NCBI GenBank assembly: GCA_029224185.1
Contig: CM055211.1
Location: 4,917,564 to 4,981,563 of the forward strand
Origin: Karalla daura
Taxonomy: Eukaryota > Chordata > Actinopteri > Chaetodontiformes > Leiognathidae
Direction of reading: 5' to 3'
Length of the DNA: 64,000 nt
Shown here: one piece after another, positions 51,407 to 63,447 of the stretch
How the letters are laid out: each line of letters begins with the position of its first letter
How positions within the stretch are numbered: position 1 is the stretch's first letter
Position numbers and translations under genes: made by a program
Notes under the pieces: generated by a model
What the model saw: the letters and a program-made list of their open reading frames with translations, nothing else
What the model was told of the DNA's origin: nothing
The model's database searches: none

Positions 51407-52399
51407 TCCTCTTTTGATCGCCTGGCCCTCCTCTCTCTCTCCCCCACGTCTTTTTATCCCGGCAAACACGGAGTTTTTTCCCTGTGATCCCGCTCCGCCA
51501 CTGTTTGAAAGTCGATCCCGCGACGATTCGAAATAACTCGGCACACTTTACAGTGAAGTTATATAAGGAGGGGGGGTGGGGGGGTGGTGAGGAGTTTTCT
51601 TTCTTTTTATTTTTTTTTTTACTCCTCGCTGAGGCTACGGGGGGGCGGGGGTGGGGGGATCTCTGCATCCTTAAAGTTGTCAGCGTTGAATACATTTACA
51701 TAGTAAGATATCCCACCCTCACCCTCCCACCCACCCCCCCCCCTTTACTTTTAAGCTCGCAAGCTTTGGATCTGGCTTTGATGGCAGCCCGGTTCCCCTC
51801 CATTTGCTATATTAAAGGGGTTTATGCCTGCACAGTGGAATCTGAGAATAAACCGGGGGAGAGATTAGCCCGGTCCTCGCATGCAGGATAACGGGTCCAC
51901 CAGAAATGAACCGGCTCGTCGCAGTGTGGTGCCGCGCGAGGCCTCTAAGGCTCGCCGGCCCACAGAAACGTGCAGACCCCACTCCCCCCACCCCTCCCTC
52001 ATGGAGACGCCACGTCGCTACGCCATTCCTAATGAATTTGGCTCGTCTCCGGTGCGGCATCAAGCGCAAGGCGTCTCCTCTTGTATGTAAAGTCGGCGCG
52101 GCCTTATTTCCAATTCCTGTGAAACTTCTTGAAGTGTAGAAGTTGCTATTCTCCAAGTGACCAACTTTTTTTTTTTTTGTCTGTCTAAAGATAGTTTTTC
52201 TTTTCTCTTTTTTTTCACCCCTCACAGCATCGACCGGCAGCAGACAGCTGCCTATACTGGATAAGATTCTTGATTTGTGAACATGGGAAGCTGCGAGAAA
52301 ACTTAGCTGTCACCGCTCTGACTGCTGCCATCCTGCTGGTTTTATCTCGCCATTCAGCTCTTTTGTTTCATCTCCTCCCCATCCACAGCGTTGAGAAGA

Positions 52400-52404
52400 A
52401 GAGA

Positions 52405-52444
<40 letters not shown>
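52400..52444. repeat. (GA) microsatellite
   Basis: About 22 GA units with one CA interruption. Confidence 0.95.
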
Positions 52445-52448
<4 letters not shown>

Positions 52449-52612
52449 GGGCGATGATGAATCGCCCCCATGTCACGTGGCTCCATCAAATCCAACCTTC
52501 CAGTCGTCGGGAGCTAATTTGTCTTAATCCGTCCCTCCGCAGCAAGGCTGCAATATGGACAGAGAGGAGCCGGCCTCATTCACTGCTGGAGGAGCAGCTG
52601 GCTAATAGCTGA

Positions 52613-52980
52613 TAGAAGAGAATAGAAAAGAATAGAATAGAAGAGAAGAGAATAGAATAGAATGGGATAGTTTTGCCGCAAGTAAAACTGCAAAGGTTAC
52701 TTCAAGGTGCTTTCTTGGATCCTAATATCAATTCTGCTAAAGATGAGATCGCATTCATAATAAACAGCAGTGTACAATAATAAGCCCACACAGAATAACA
52801 AAATAGAACAGTTAATAAGTAGAAAAAATAAGCGGTGTAATAAGGTGAAGCAAAATGATAACAATAAGTGAATGATGATAAACCGTAGTCATATAAAAAG
52901 CACAGCACTAATATAAATACATAACCAATACAAATCTGAACAATTTAAAGCATGTTTACAGCAAGATGTTGCATAAGAGG
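52613..52980 (-). mobile_element. Probable retroelement remnant with (GAATA) tail
   Basis: A GAATA/GAAGA pentanucleotide array (52613-52671) joins about 300 bases of strongly A-rich DNA (many AATAA, ATAATAA, TACAATAATAAG), unlike its GC-rich surroundings. Read on the minus strand, it is a T-rich block ending in TATTC units, as a LINE 3' UTR with a microsatellite tail would be. No reverse transcriptase frame is present. The family is not recognised. Confidence 0.4.
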
Positions 52981-53034
52981 GTGTGAGTATATCACTCCGT
53001 TGCACATGATGGAGGGAGGAGGCGAGGGGGGCGT

Positions 53035-53063
53035 GGGGGGGGGGGGGGGGGGGGGGGGGGGGG
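53035..53063 (+). repeat. Poly-G tract (29)
   Basis: Twenty-nine uninterrupted G on the coding strand. Confidence 0.95.
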
Positions 53064-53195
53064 TAGGATCTTGTTTACTCTTCAAGAAAAGTAAACTCAG
53101 CTCAGGACGAGTCCCAGGCTGCAAGGAGCTTTTCGCCCCTCCGTCCATCTCTGGGCCGGCTGAAGGTCGCCGGACAGACGTGGACGTGATGGAGA

Positions 53196-53250
53196 GGTGG
53201 GGTGGGGGGGGGGGGGGGGGGTGGGGGGGGGGAGCGGGGTGGGGGGGGGC
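53196..53250 (+). repeat. G-rich tract
   Basis: Runs of up to 18 G separated by single T or AGC; a potential quadruplex region. Confidence 0.93.
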
Positions 53251-53399
53251 AGCTGCACTCGTTAGCTCGGCGCGGGCATCATCATCCTTCATCAGGGCAG
53301 CTGTCAGGCCGACGGCCGCTCCTCTCAGTCCGTGTTTACGTGCGGCCCTTTTTACTGTCGTCCATTAGTCAGCCAATGAAGGCTGACCGTCTACCCCCC

Positions 53400-53432
53400 C
53401 CTCATACCCCCTCATACCCCCCCCCCCCCCCT
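53400..53432. repeat. CCCCCCTCATA repeats and C run
   Basis: Two CCCCCTCATA units and a terminal run of about 13 C. Confidence 0.88.
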
Positions 53433-53533
53433 TCAGGTTTCACCCAGGCGTATCCGAGAGGAAATGCTGAACTGGAAAAGATGGAGTGATGTCCAGCAGG
53501 GCAGGGTGGGGTGGAGAGCAAAAATAAACCCCG

Positions 53534-53570
53534 GGAGGAGGAGGAGGAGGAGGAGGAGGAGGAGGAGGAG
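53534..53570. repeat. (GGA) trinucleotide array
   Basis: Twelve GGA units on the coding strand. Confidence 0.96.
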
Positions 53571-53839
53571 AAAGCCTTGAGGAAGGAGCCAAGATCAAGA
53601 AAAGACAAAAGCAAACGAGTCGCTTTTCAAGGAAAGCCACCAGACCATTGAGCCTTCACGGCTGGGTGTTCGGGGGGGCCCGCGGCGCTAAAATATCACC
53701 TCTCACTCTCCTCAATAACACCGGAGGAGCCCGCCAAGCTGAAATACCAACAGAGAAGTCCCGCAGTTCCTTGAATTTAGCCCCACTGATGTTTTTTATG
53801 ACTTTACGTCTACACAGCCGCAATCATGACGGATGGCAT

Positions 53840-53862
53840 TGTGTGTGTGTGTGTGTGTGTGT
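53840..53862. repeat. (GT) microsatellite
   Basis: Eleven GT units. Confidence 0.95.
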
Positions 53863-54070
53863 AGGGGGGGGTACACACACGTGTGAGCAGGGCCCGACCT
53901 GTCACACGCTATTGTCGCTCCGCTGTGATGTTTTGGGGTTTTTTTTTCTGTTTTTATTATCCAATCAATCCTCAAAGAGATGGCAAAGTGACATCATTCC
54001 GGTTTCCAGTGACGCGTCACCTGGATCCGGTCCAGAGGCCGTGAGCAAGAAACGATGGGGAGACGTGTTC

Positions 54071-54275
<205 letters not shown>

Positions 54276-54468
54276 CCCAGGTTGCGTTGGGCTCCTGCGG
54301 ACAGACTTCAGTGTATATAAGGGATGAGAGAAGACCATGACGTGTAAAAGCACCTGAAGAGAATAGAGAGTAGAGCCTAAAAGACAGATTTCTGAAATCC
54401 ACCATCCTGTCTGTTATTCCACATGCCGCCTCTGACTCTGTTTTGTGTGTCTTGTCCTCGTGTTGCAG

Positions 54469-54615
54469 CCGAGCTCATGTACACGGTGGAGCTGGCCGGG
54501 GGCCTGGGGGCCATCCTGCTGCTGCTCATCTGCCTGGTGACGCTGTACAAGTGCTACAGGATCGAGCTCATGCTCTTCTACCGCAACCACTTCGGCAGCG
54601 AGGACCTCGACGGAG
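54469..54615 (+). CDS. il1rapl1: IL1RAPL1 exon (transmembrane and juxtamembrane segment)
   Basis: This exon carries the single membrane-spanning helix. The acceptor is tgttgcag and the donor GTGAGG at 54616. It completes an Ala codon (G|CC), has 48 full codons and leaves in phase 1. After ELMYTVELAGG comes a hydrophobic run of about 21 residues (LGAILLLLICLVTLY). A basic and cysteine-bearing stop-transfer segment (KCYRIE) follows, then LMLFYRNHFGSEDLDG leading into the TIR domain. This order (outside, membrane, inside) is the type I topology of IL-1 receptor family proteins. The fish protein has R, L and S/D where the remembered human one has K, I and A/E. A large repeat-rich intron precedes it, and the frame stays open about 103 codons into the next intron. 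Confidence 0.96.
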
Positions 54616-56714
54616 GTGAGGCCAGATCTCTCCGCAATCCGCAAGGGGAACGATCCCCCCCCCCAAAAAAAGGCGCCTTCCTTCCCTCTTTCTGTTCTCA
54701 GTCGGGATCAAATCCCAAACACCCGAGCGGCATCCAGTCAGAAAACACCTGGGCTGTTTTTCATATCTCCGAGCGGCACGTGGCACCATTTTTATGTAAA
54801 TACGCACCTGTTTTATCAGCCGGCGACGACACAGAGGAGAGCGTCCCGTCGTTCTCCGACTCAGAGATTCGGGGTCGTCAATTTCAGGGGGGAGAAAAAA
54901 AAAGCCTTCTCAACCCTGCCGGATGAGCCGGATCGACACATTTTATGCAAAACATTCCCGTAAACCGTCTCCCCTAAACGGCTCGCCGTCCTTTGATGCG
55001 ACTCCCTTTCTTTTTCTTGTCACATTTGCATCCGCATGACGCTGGGTGCCGTCTCCTGACATCACAATGCGAGGTTTTCGGGTACCGGAGTTCACGTCCC
55101 CCCTCCCAACAGGCCGGGTTTAGCTTGAAAAGGAAAAACGCAGCCTTGATGCCTAAGCATCGAAGCGCTTTGAGCTGCGGGACCACTGTGCATCTCTTTT
55201 CTTTTTCCGGGAAAAAAAAAACAAACAAACTATAAATGCATTGTGGTGAACAAGTGTTTTAAAAGCCACAAATGCTGCTTTTCTCAAATGTGAGCAGACA
55301 CATGCGACCCTGAGACTGATATGAGAGACTCTAAGTCTAAAAATAAAACCTCGGCTCTCCTTATTGCACCTGACCAAGCTGCCAGTTTGAGATCAGGGTC
55401 TTATTGGAGCTAAGTTTTGTTCTGTATTGTCACAATTGCAGGTGTATTTTGTTTGAAGGCTGCGACGCAGCCCAATCAGTGCAGTTTAGTATAGTTTGGT
55501 TACGTTTTCTTGCTAGCTTGCTTCTGGTGCTAACCGAAGCAACATAAACACGTTCCTTAAAGACATATCGTTTCTTTACTTCACCCAATACCATAAAAAC
55601 ACCTAAAGTGCACCAAGAAATCCAATTTTAGTGCAACAAAACAACAGCAAATCTAATCTGGAAACACATCCCCCAGCTCCAGCATTAACTCCAAGGCCCT
55701 CAGCGATAGAGAAAGGGATTGGGGAGGGGAGGTGGGGGGGGTGGGGAGCATCTTGATTGGGCCTGGTGGATGAGTCTTGTTTCGAGAACGCATCAAACTG
55801 AGACGAAGAGCGAGTTTTTAATTTGATCTGCCCCGGAAATGAGTCCTCCGGAGCGGCGGCGGAGCCGCGGCGGATTCTGGGGGAACGAGATTAGTCGGAA
55901 GAGGCGCGAAGAGAGGCCGAGTGATGAGCGTTAAAAAGGTGGAAAAAGTCCTCCCCACACACACACACGCACACATACACGCACGCACACTCTCCTCCCA
56001 GCTTAACCGTGATGGCTGCCGCTTCAGACACTTCAATGAAAGTCATTACCTCTGGCTGTGCCGGGCTTCCGGTCCCGGGAAGTACAGCTTTGTCCTTAAT
56101 GGAAGGGCCCGGAGGCGGTTGTGTTGAAAAGAGAGAGAGAGAGAGAGGGAAAAAGTGTCGGGCCTTGAACTTAATGCCAAACAGCAATTGTCTCCTTTAA
56201 TTGTGCCACCCGAGTGAGTGTTTGAAGAGAGAAACAGATTTTCAATTTGTTCTCCAGTATAAGGGGATCAGGTTCAATAAGACACAGCACGCTGCCTCTG
56301 GAGCTCTCAGGAGACCCCCGATACTTTCCTCCACGCCGCGGTCGATTAGATCACTCCACCGCTTTCCTTTTCTCTTTTTCCTCCTTCTCTTTTCTTAGGT
56401 AGCGTGTGCACACGCACACACATACACACACACACACACGTGTGCGCCTCTCCCACTGCAGGATGAGGCAACCAAGCTGGAGCCAAACTGGAAACCAGCC
56501 CGAGCGGAGGCAAAAAGGAGAAAAAAAAAAAAAAAGTTAAAAAAAAAAAAGGGAGGCGGTTAAACCGAGATCTCATCGCTATGGTAACCGCTGCTCTGAC
56601 AGGGAGAAGTGTCCGCATGTAAGATATAGCCGCACGTGTTTTTCCTTTTTCTTTCCTCTTTTTTTTCCCCATTAATAAAGCCCTTCAGCCCAGCGTCAAG
56701 GATGTGCAGAGACC

Positions 56715-56728
56715 CTCTCTCCCTCCCC

Positions 56729-56769
<41 letters not shown>

Positions 56770-56783
56770 TCTCTCTCTCTCCC
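56715..56783. repeat. (CT) microsatellite
   Basis: CT units with a few CCC interruptions. Confidence 0.95.
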
Positions 56784-58119
56784 TGCATCTCTCACCACAT
56801 AAATCTGCACGCGCTGCCAAGAAAGTGCTGCCGCTGCTTCATCGCGGCCACTCGAAGCGCTAATTGAGCGGCTGCCTCTGCCTCTGCCTCTCCTGCCAGA
56901 TGTAAAAAAAAAAAAGGGAGCGAGCGTTTTACGTAACAATAGGAGGGGACGGGTGGTGGAGGTGGGTGGGGGGGGGGGCGGTGGTTCTGTCAGCTATTTG
57001 TCACGGGCCGCAATTTAGTTAAAGACCGCTCACTTGTCACATTGTGTGGGTGTCAGTGGAATCAATAATAGGCTTGGCGGTGACGCGGGCTTGTCAGGGA
57101 GGTGGGAAGCTCATCAGCGGCCGGGCCATAAATACCGACGTCAGCCGCGCGTGGAATTATGAGGCTGCGCACGCACACACACACACACACATACGTTTAT
57201 GTAATGCATCCTCTCTCTTTGGTTTATTTAAGAAGCGATTCATTTGGACTGGTCCCAGTCCTCCCAGAGAAAGAAAACCCGTGCTTCGCAGTTTGGGCCA
57301 TTGATCGGGGCCGATCAGGTTTTATTTTCCAATTATGGTAATGCCCCACCGCCGAGGATCGATTAATGGATTGATCTGGTTCGGGTCGTGTATCGAGCGT
57401 AAGTGCCGAGCCTCGGTTTGCTCCGTTCACGACGACGCTGATTCCTTTCTCCCGAGTTTTGCTCGACGACCTTTTTGCAAATTTGGCTCCAATTAGAGAG
57501 AAAATGTGAGCTCCGTTTCGAGACGTCTTATTATTAACCGGAAAACTTTAATCTCCCGAGCGCAGACAAATGTCACACTCCACCCAGACAACACATGCCA
57601 GGGACGCCGCCTCTCTGCTTTTTTTTCTGAAAATATTGTATCGACGAAGCCTTTCGCAGCCTGGTACGACTAATGAACAACCGTTTCCACGGTTAGCGGC
57701 CTCGTTTCATTGTTTCGGACACGTGTTCACAGTCATTTCGGTGTCTGGATCTCAGCAGCGTGTCTAACGTTTGGCACACCCGGTTCATTTCACAGGCCCA
57801 GGCCGGATTTGTTTTAGCAGCGAGCGTACTGTGTATATACATGAAGAAAAACGCCAGGATGTGAAAAAAATCTGATCGCACGCCTCGTCTCAGATGGGAG
57901 CCCCGTCCGATGCTGGAGCCGTTTTCCCGCGGCTAAATGAAATTACGGAAGACGAAAATCATCTAAACCCGGCGCTCAGCCCGCTCATTAGCAGTCCCCA
58001 GCTAACTGTGTACCTTACCTGCAATTTGCTCTTTAAAAAAGTAATGGAGCCCGGAGCTTTCCCAGAGACTCGCTCCAGCTCCAGAGTTCAAGAGTTCGCA
58101 GTCGAGCTTTTGGGGGTTT

Positions 58120-58122
<3 letters not shown>

Positions 58123-58171
<49 letters not shown>
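58123..58171. repeat. (CA) microsatellite
   Basis: About 24 uninterrupted CA units. Confidence 0.97.
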
Positions 58172-58175
<4 letters not shown>

Positions 58176-58246
58176 AGTCCAGGTCAAGCTGTACAGTCAG
58201 ACTCCTCATGATGCGAGAGGAAGGTCACTCCGCCTTCAAGATTCGC

Positions 58247-58280
58247 CCTCCTCCTCCTCCTCCTCCTCCTCCTCCTCCTC
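58247..58280. repeat. (CTC) trinucleotide array
   Basis: Eleven CTC units. Confidence 0.96.
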
Positions 58281-58639
58281 GCTCGTTTTCCCACTCCAGA
58301 CAGGGATGAATCAGCGCCACTGAAACAGCCCTTGATCTGCCTACACAGCCTCCGCTCCAAACAACCAGCCAGCGAGAGGAACGCAGGCAGATTTATGTCG
58401 CCCGTGAAGCCGAGTGCGCCGTAAAAGCCCGCAGAGTCGCTCAGACTAAGCGAGGTTACGTTTCAATTTTTTCACACGTCCCCGATGTTTGGGAAAATGA
58501 ATCGCCGCGTTATTGAAACCAGTTCGATTAATTACGTGGTGTCATGTAAGAAGAGGTCTCGGGTGAGGGGGGAGGAGGGAGGGGAGGAGTGAATCTTGTT
58601 GACAGACTCCAACAGGCTGGGGTGTAAAAGGGAATGGGT

Positions 58640-58680
58640 ATCTCCCCCAGGGGTCAATAAAGTATGTCTCATGTTAAGGC
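58640..58680 (+). mobile_element. LINE 3'-end-like fragment
   Basis: The string CCCCCAGGGGTCAATAAAG, then TATG, resembles the 3' end of common fish non-LTR elements (..TTTCCCC..GGGGATCAATAAAGTAT). It is very short, so it could be chance or an old remnant. Confidence 0.4.
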
Positions 58681-59889
58681 TTTTACAAATGGGGGGAAAC
58701 CACGCTGGATATTAACCTCTTGGATCCCAGATGCTTCCTTCACCCAGCAGCATTTGTTTTTTTTTTCCAGATTTGCATATGAAGAGGAGAGAGCGAGTTT
58801 TTAGAAAGCTATTAGACTATGGGCAAGGAATGAGATTATTATGTTTAAATGTAGAATTACCTCTGGATCCGTCTGATTTTTCATATGCTCGGCATGTAGA
58901 AAATGAAAATTGCTCTTAAATTTGATTTGCCAAGAAGATGATTAAATCCCCCAAAGATAACGCCACGGAAATAGGTTGAAGGGAGTTCAGAATATATCGC
59001 TCTTAACCGCAGGATTGCAGCCTAAACGATCCCCGATCTACACTTCATTACGTCGACAGATTTTATGAGAAATGTTGCCAGTGAAACTCGACGTCTGGCT
59101 GAAGCGGTTCCAAAACAAACCGGCTGAAGAAGTCAGGTCGGCGAGTCGAGTTCAGCTGAGGGAAACCACTTGGCATGAAGTGGTCCGGTCGCTCAGAGTT
59201 GAACTGTCACCTCTAGCACCTTCCATCTCCAGCCTCCTGACTTACTGTACCAAGAGAGAGAGAGAGAGAGAGGAGCATTTAAACTCCTCTCCCTGCCCTC
59301 CTTTCAAGCCCATCATCAATCAGCAAGCTTTCATGTGGCGAGATGGAGCCGCGCCACGCACACGCCCGGGCATTTAGCTCGGGCCCGGGCTCGTAATTTG
59401 TTTTGCCCGCGGTGGGCAAAGTAGCTATCAAGGTAACATGATTCGTCTGCCGGGGACGGCGCTGTAATGAAAAGCACTCAGACGCACAGAGGTGCCCAGA
59501 GGTCAGTGTAATGGAGGCCTGTCCGAGCTCAATGAAGTCTCTCCCGGGCGAGCCGGGGTGCACCCGCGTGGAAATAGATTGCGAGCATCTGGGCCGGAGA
59601 GCGCCAAGAGAGCCCGCTGAGCGAGGCGGGAGGCGCCGTGTCCGCATGTGCGTGTGCGTTTAATTGAAGCAAAGAGGCTGTGGGTGAACGGGGAGCCACG
59701 CCAGGGCTCAAAGCAGCAGGCTGCAGAGAGAGAGAGTGAGAGGGTAGGAGCCCCGTGGGCCCATTAGTCCTCCATGCACCTTTATCCTGTCTTTGTCCGT
59801 CTAGGTGCGTAGATTACATGTGTAATCTGGTCCGATCTGGGTGAGTTTACAGATGTGAGTTATACCACCTGGAATGGTGGGGGCGCTGT

Positions 59890-60020
59890 ATTATTATTAC
59901 ATTACATTATTATCCATTATATTTTACTGTATGTCATTAATTTCTATTGCATATTGTTCACTATCTTCTTTCTAATCTTACGCTCCTGGAAATTTCCCTG
60001 AGGGAGGCATCCCAAAGTTT
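59890..60020 (+). mobile_element. AT-rich LINE 3'-end-like fragment
   Basis: An AT-rich stretch (ATTATTATTACATTACATTA.., then TATTGCATATTG) runs into CTGGAAATTTCCCTGAGGGA. This follows the pattern of fish LINE 3' ends (..GCTGGAAATTTCCCT..GGGA). It lies about 170 bases before the TIR exon acceptor. The family is not identified. Confidence 0.4.
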
Positions 60021-60192
60021 TTGTTGAAGTTTGGCATTTTTATGTTTCTATTTAAACAACACAACTACAAGTACAATTATTTCAACATACCAGTGTTTTC
60101 AGCTTTTGCTAACGATAGCCCAATCAGACCAGTAATACGGGTCACTGTCATCACCGGCCCTCGCTGAGTTATATTTCGCTCTGCGTCCACAG

Positions 60193-60363
60193 ATAACAAA
60201 GACTACGACGCCTACCTGTCCTACACCAAGGTGGACCCGGACCAGTGGAGCCAGGAGACCCGGGAGGAGGAGCGCTTTGCCCTGGAGATCCTCCCCGACG
60301 TGCTGGAGAAGCATTATGGGTATAAACTCTTCATTCCAGACAGGGACTTGATCCCCACAGGAA
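60193..60363 (+). CDS. il1rapl1: IL1RAPL1 exon (start of cytoplasmic TIR domain)
   Basis: This exon encodes the N-terminal part of the TIR domain, the cytoplasmic signalling and partner-binding module. The acceptor is ..gcgtccacag at 60192 and the donor is GTAAGC at 60364. It completes an Asp codon (G|AT), has 56 full codons and leaves in phase 1. Box 1 is seen as YDAYLSYTK. The BB-loop / box 2 region is seen as FIPDRDLIPTG, so the exon ends right after box 2. The segment LEKHYGYKLFIPDRDLIPTG is identical to what I remember of human IL1RAPL1; the remembered L2 form has ERDLIPSG. The remaining TIR strands, box 3 and the C-terminal tail that binds NCS-1 are downstream of the window. About 28 bases after the donor lies a GTTGTG repeat. 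Confidence 0.95.
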
Positions 60364-60391
60364 GTAAGCTCTCTCTCTCACGGCGATGTCC

Positions 60392-60424
60392 CGTTGTTGT
60401 TGTTGTGGTTGTGGTTGTGGTTGT
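60392..60424. repeat. GTTGTG-type array next to the donor
   Basis: GTT units then GTGGTT units, 28 bases after the donor of the TIR exon; G/T only on the coding strand. Confidence 0.92.
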
Positions 60425-60875
60425 TCGAATGTTGCTGTGGCTTGGCGTCCTGCTCGTCGTGGCTTGGTGGTCGTGCCGTCTTGTGTCTGTGGTCTGTTCT
60501 GTTCTGCATTTTGTGTCGTGGTCGCAGTAAGACCCATCCCCCACAGAGTCCATCTGACCATCGCGAAATGAGCGCATCCTAACCACGGGCTTGCACTAGA
60601 CTGGATCGTTTCTTTTAGGGGTTCTTCTTTCTTCAAGTCCAGCGGGGGTGTGAGGGAATACAGCGGAGAAGCTTAAATGATAGGAAAAAAATGAGACATT
60701 GAGGAGCTGTAACTGATCGAGCTGATCAGCTGTAACAGGTGAAGAACATACGTTCTGATTAAGAGTGCAATTAAAAGCGCAGCTGGAAATAATGGATACT
60801 TAATGAAGCCTACTACAAATGCAAACTTGACCTAAATATTGAGTTTTAGCTCGAACATCATTTGTAGAATCGAGT

Positions 60876-60897
60876 GGGAAAAGGTTGAGAAGCACTG
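60876..60897 (-). mobile_element. hAT-like transposon end
   Basis: Read on the minus strand this is CAGTGCTTCTCAACCTTTTC, close to the typical terminal sequence of vertebrate hAT elements (CAGTGGTTCTCAA.CTTTTT). The opposite end and the 8-base target duplication were not located. Confidence 0.45.
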
Positions 60898-61623
60898 CTA
60901 GCAACGCTACTCTGCCTCTATATAAGAAGAAAAGAGAGAGAGGCTGGTCATATTTTGGGGGTGCAGCCTCTGAAGGACCCCTGAATTGCCTAACATTTAG
61001 TCCTGCAGACTGAAACAGGCACATACCAAAACCAGTTGAGGTTGTAGAATGAAAGTGTAAAACACGGCTGAATATTATGCAAAGTCAGGAAAACGCCCTC
61101 CACCTCCACGAGGGCATTAAAACATCTTGGGAGTTGCAGTAAATTACAGCGACGGCTCCTCACCTGCTGCACTTTAACTTGAAGCAGCGTTTCTTTTTAT
61201 ATATGAAACTCCAAATACTCGTTTATCAAATCGATCCGACTTTTTCTCTCCTTTTTTTTTTTAAGCCAGCAAAGCATTGACAACCGTCGCCTCGAGAAAT
61301 CATAAAAAAAAGTGCAGATCTAGAGACTCCTCGCCGGAGGACGTGTTGCTATCTGCTCCTTTGAGTGTTTTAAGTGCGCCATTTAGAGTGCATTATCTCC
61401 GGCAGTGTAAAGCCAGTGGTAGGCGTAATAACCTACATTACATATGCTGCATAATTGGCGGAGTGGAACCCTGTTATTAGAGTCGGCGTCGCTGATCCAG
61501 CTCCCGCAGATCCAGCGTGCACCCCTGCATGTCGGCCGCACCGCCTGCAAAGCGCTCTCCTGCATGGGTATCAATGCATGTGCACCTCTAATGGAGCACC
61601 TCGCGTGCTCATCTTTGATTAAC

Positions 61624-61648
61624 CCACACACACACACACACACACACG
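61624..61648. repeat. (CA) microsatellite
   Basis: Twelve CA units. Confidence 0.95.
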
Positions 61649-61715
61649 GGTTTGATAATATCATTACGTTATTAGCCTCCGTTCAAATCCTCTTGCATCC
61701 TCCGCCTGTCTTCTG

Positions 61716-61718
<3 letters not shown>

Positions 61719-61751
<33 letters not shown>

Positions 61752-61757
61752 ACACAT
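61719..61757. repeat. (CA) microsatellite
   Basis: About 19 CA units with one TA interruption. Confidence 0.95.
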
Positions 61758-63217
61758 CTCCATCACTAATCGCGTGCCTCCTCTGCAGCATCGTGCCAAA
61801 GGTTACAAACCTCTCCAATGTATATTTTTTTCGCTATGATGATGATGATGTGCTCGATTCGGCACCTGTTGTTGTAATATGGGAATGACGGCATAAAGAA
61901 AAAACGGAAAAAGGACTGAGAGGAGATCCAAAAGCGCCAAAGTGTGTCGCTTATTGGTCCGTCTGCGTATAAACACTCGGCTCCCCCCGTTGGGAACGTA
62001 TTAGCATCTCAACAGTGGCTGCAATAAAGGCATAATAATCCAGAGCTATAGATAAACACAGGGCAGCCGTGTGGGGATTCACACTGTGCCAGCCATCCTT
62101 CTCCCCCCGAGCTGCTGATAAGTGTCCTATGCCACCGTAGGACGGATTATTTGATTTCTTTATTTATTTTAACCGTCTTTTGATTTCTTTTCTATTTCGA
62201 TGTGTCAAGTTGTCAAGCTTCTCCTCGTCCTTTTTTCGTTTTTTTTATGCTCCACGTCCCATATTAACCTGGAATAAACTGGTCGGAGCGATGAACCGCC
62301 TCAGCCAGTGACACCCACACAGTTTATGCCAGAGGCTCATGTCCCCCCCCACTCCCCCCCCCCAACCCGACTTTGACCAAGCTGTCTTCTCTTTAACCAT
62401 GCCTTTTGTTTGTTTTTTTTTGTTTTATTTTCTTTTCTGATCACGTTTTAAATGTGGATATCTATGTTTAGGTTTCACCAATGATCATTTCCAGGATGAC
62501 ACAAGACTACTTAGAGGTACTTTTGTTTTTTACCCCCCCCCCCCACCTCCACGCTCGCTTTTTCTGGTTTTGTCTGGTCAAATCAGTGACGTACGGAGTG
62601 ATTTTGGGTTTACAAGGGTCTTAAAAACTGTTGACAAATCAATTTTAGTAGAATACAGGCCCCTTAAAAGGCATAGAAAAGTCATAAAATCATGATTTTT
62701 GTTGTACTTCAGTGACCAAAAGTTTACTTTATACTTGGTTTAATTTCTTTTCCTGAGACTAGTTCCTTCCCAGCTGGTCTGAGGTCTGTCGTATGGTTGA
62801 GCTCTATATCTTTAACCGCAAACGACAAATGTCAAAGATGTGTTTCTGATTACGGCTTGAGAAGTTTTTGTTTGGAAGTCTGCAGTCTTTTTTGGAAAGG
62901 TGCAACTTCACAAATTAATTGAGGATGCCCTGGTTTGTAAATTGTCACTACCGGCTTTATTTGTTCTACATCCCAGTCCCAGGACCGCACTGAGACGTGT
63001 ACAACACATCCACACGTTTGAGCTTTTCAAGTCGAGTGGCGAGGCCTCTCCTGTGAGCGCAGCCTTCACCCCCCCCCCCCCTCAAAAAAAACAAACAAAC
63101 AACACAAAAAAAAATCACAAGAAGACACATTCAGGACAACAGAGGCGAGAGTTGTGACTGGAAACGGGAAGCTGGGGAGGGGGAGTAGGGGAGGAGGGGG
63201 GGTGGATGGGGTGGGAG

Positions 63218-63254
63218 GTGTGTGTTGTGTGTGTGTGTGTGTGTGGGGGGGGGG
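63218..63254 (+). repeat. (GT) array and G run
   Basis: GT units followed by a run of 10 G, preceded by a G-rich stretch from about 63170. Confidence 0.93.
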
Positions 63255-63447
63255 TTAGGCAATGTAAATTTCATGATGATCTTTGAGTGTGTTATGTAGT
63301 GGCTCAGGAGAGCGTGTAAGTGAAATGTCACGACAACAAAAGGCAACAACAAATCTCCCTCGGCGCCGTTTGCTTTGTTGGAACAAAACTGTCGTTTTCT
63401 GACGCTGCCAGAGACTCGATTTAGGCTCCTTTCTGCTTTTTTTCCCG

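Larger units (their letters stand above)
54616..60192 (+). other. il1rapl1: Intron between transmembrane and TIR exons
   Basis: This phase 1 intron of 5577 bases starts with GTGAGG and ends with CCACAG. It contains CT (56715-56783), CA (58123-58171) and CTC (58247-58280) arrays, A runs near 56521-56550, and two short pieces resembling the 3' ends of fish LINEs near 58.65 and 59.99 kb. A perfect octamer site at 58771 lies in an AT-rich block. No extra exon was recognised. Confidence 0.93.

Noticed and set aside
59985..60000. NF-kB-like palindrome GGAAATTTCCC
   Set aside because: Better explained as part of the LINE 3'-end-like fragment.
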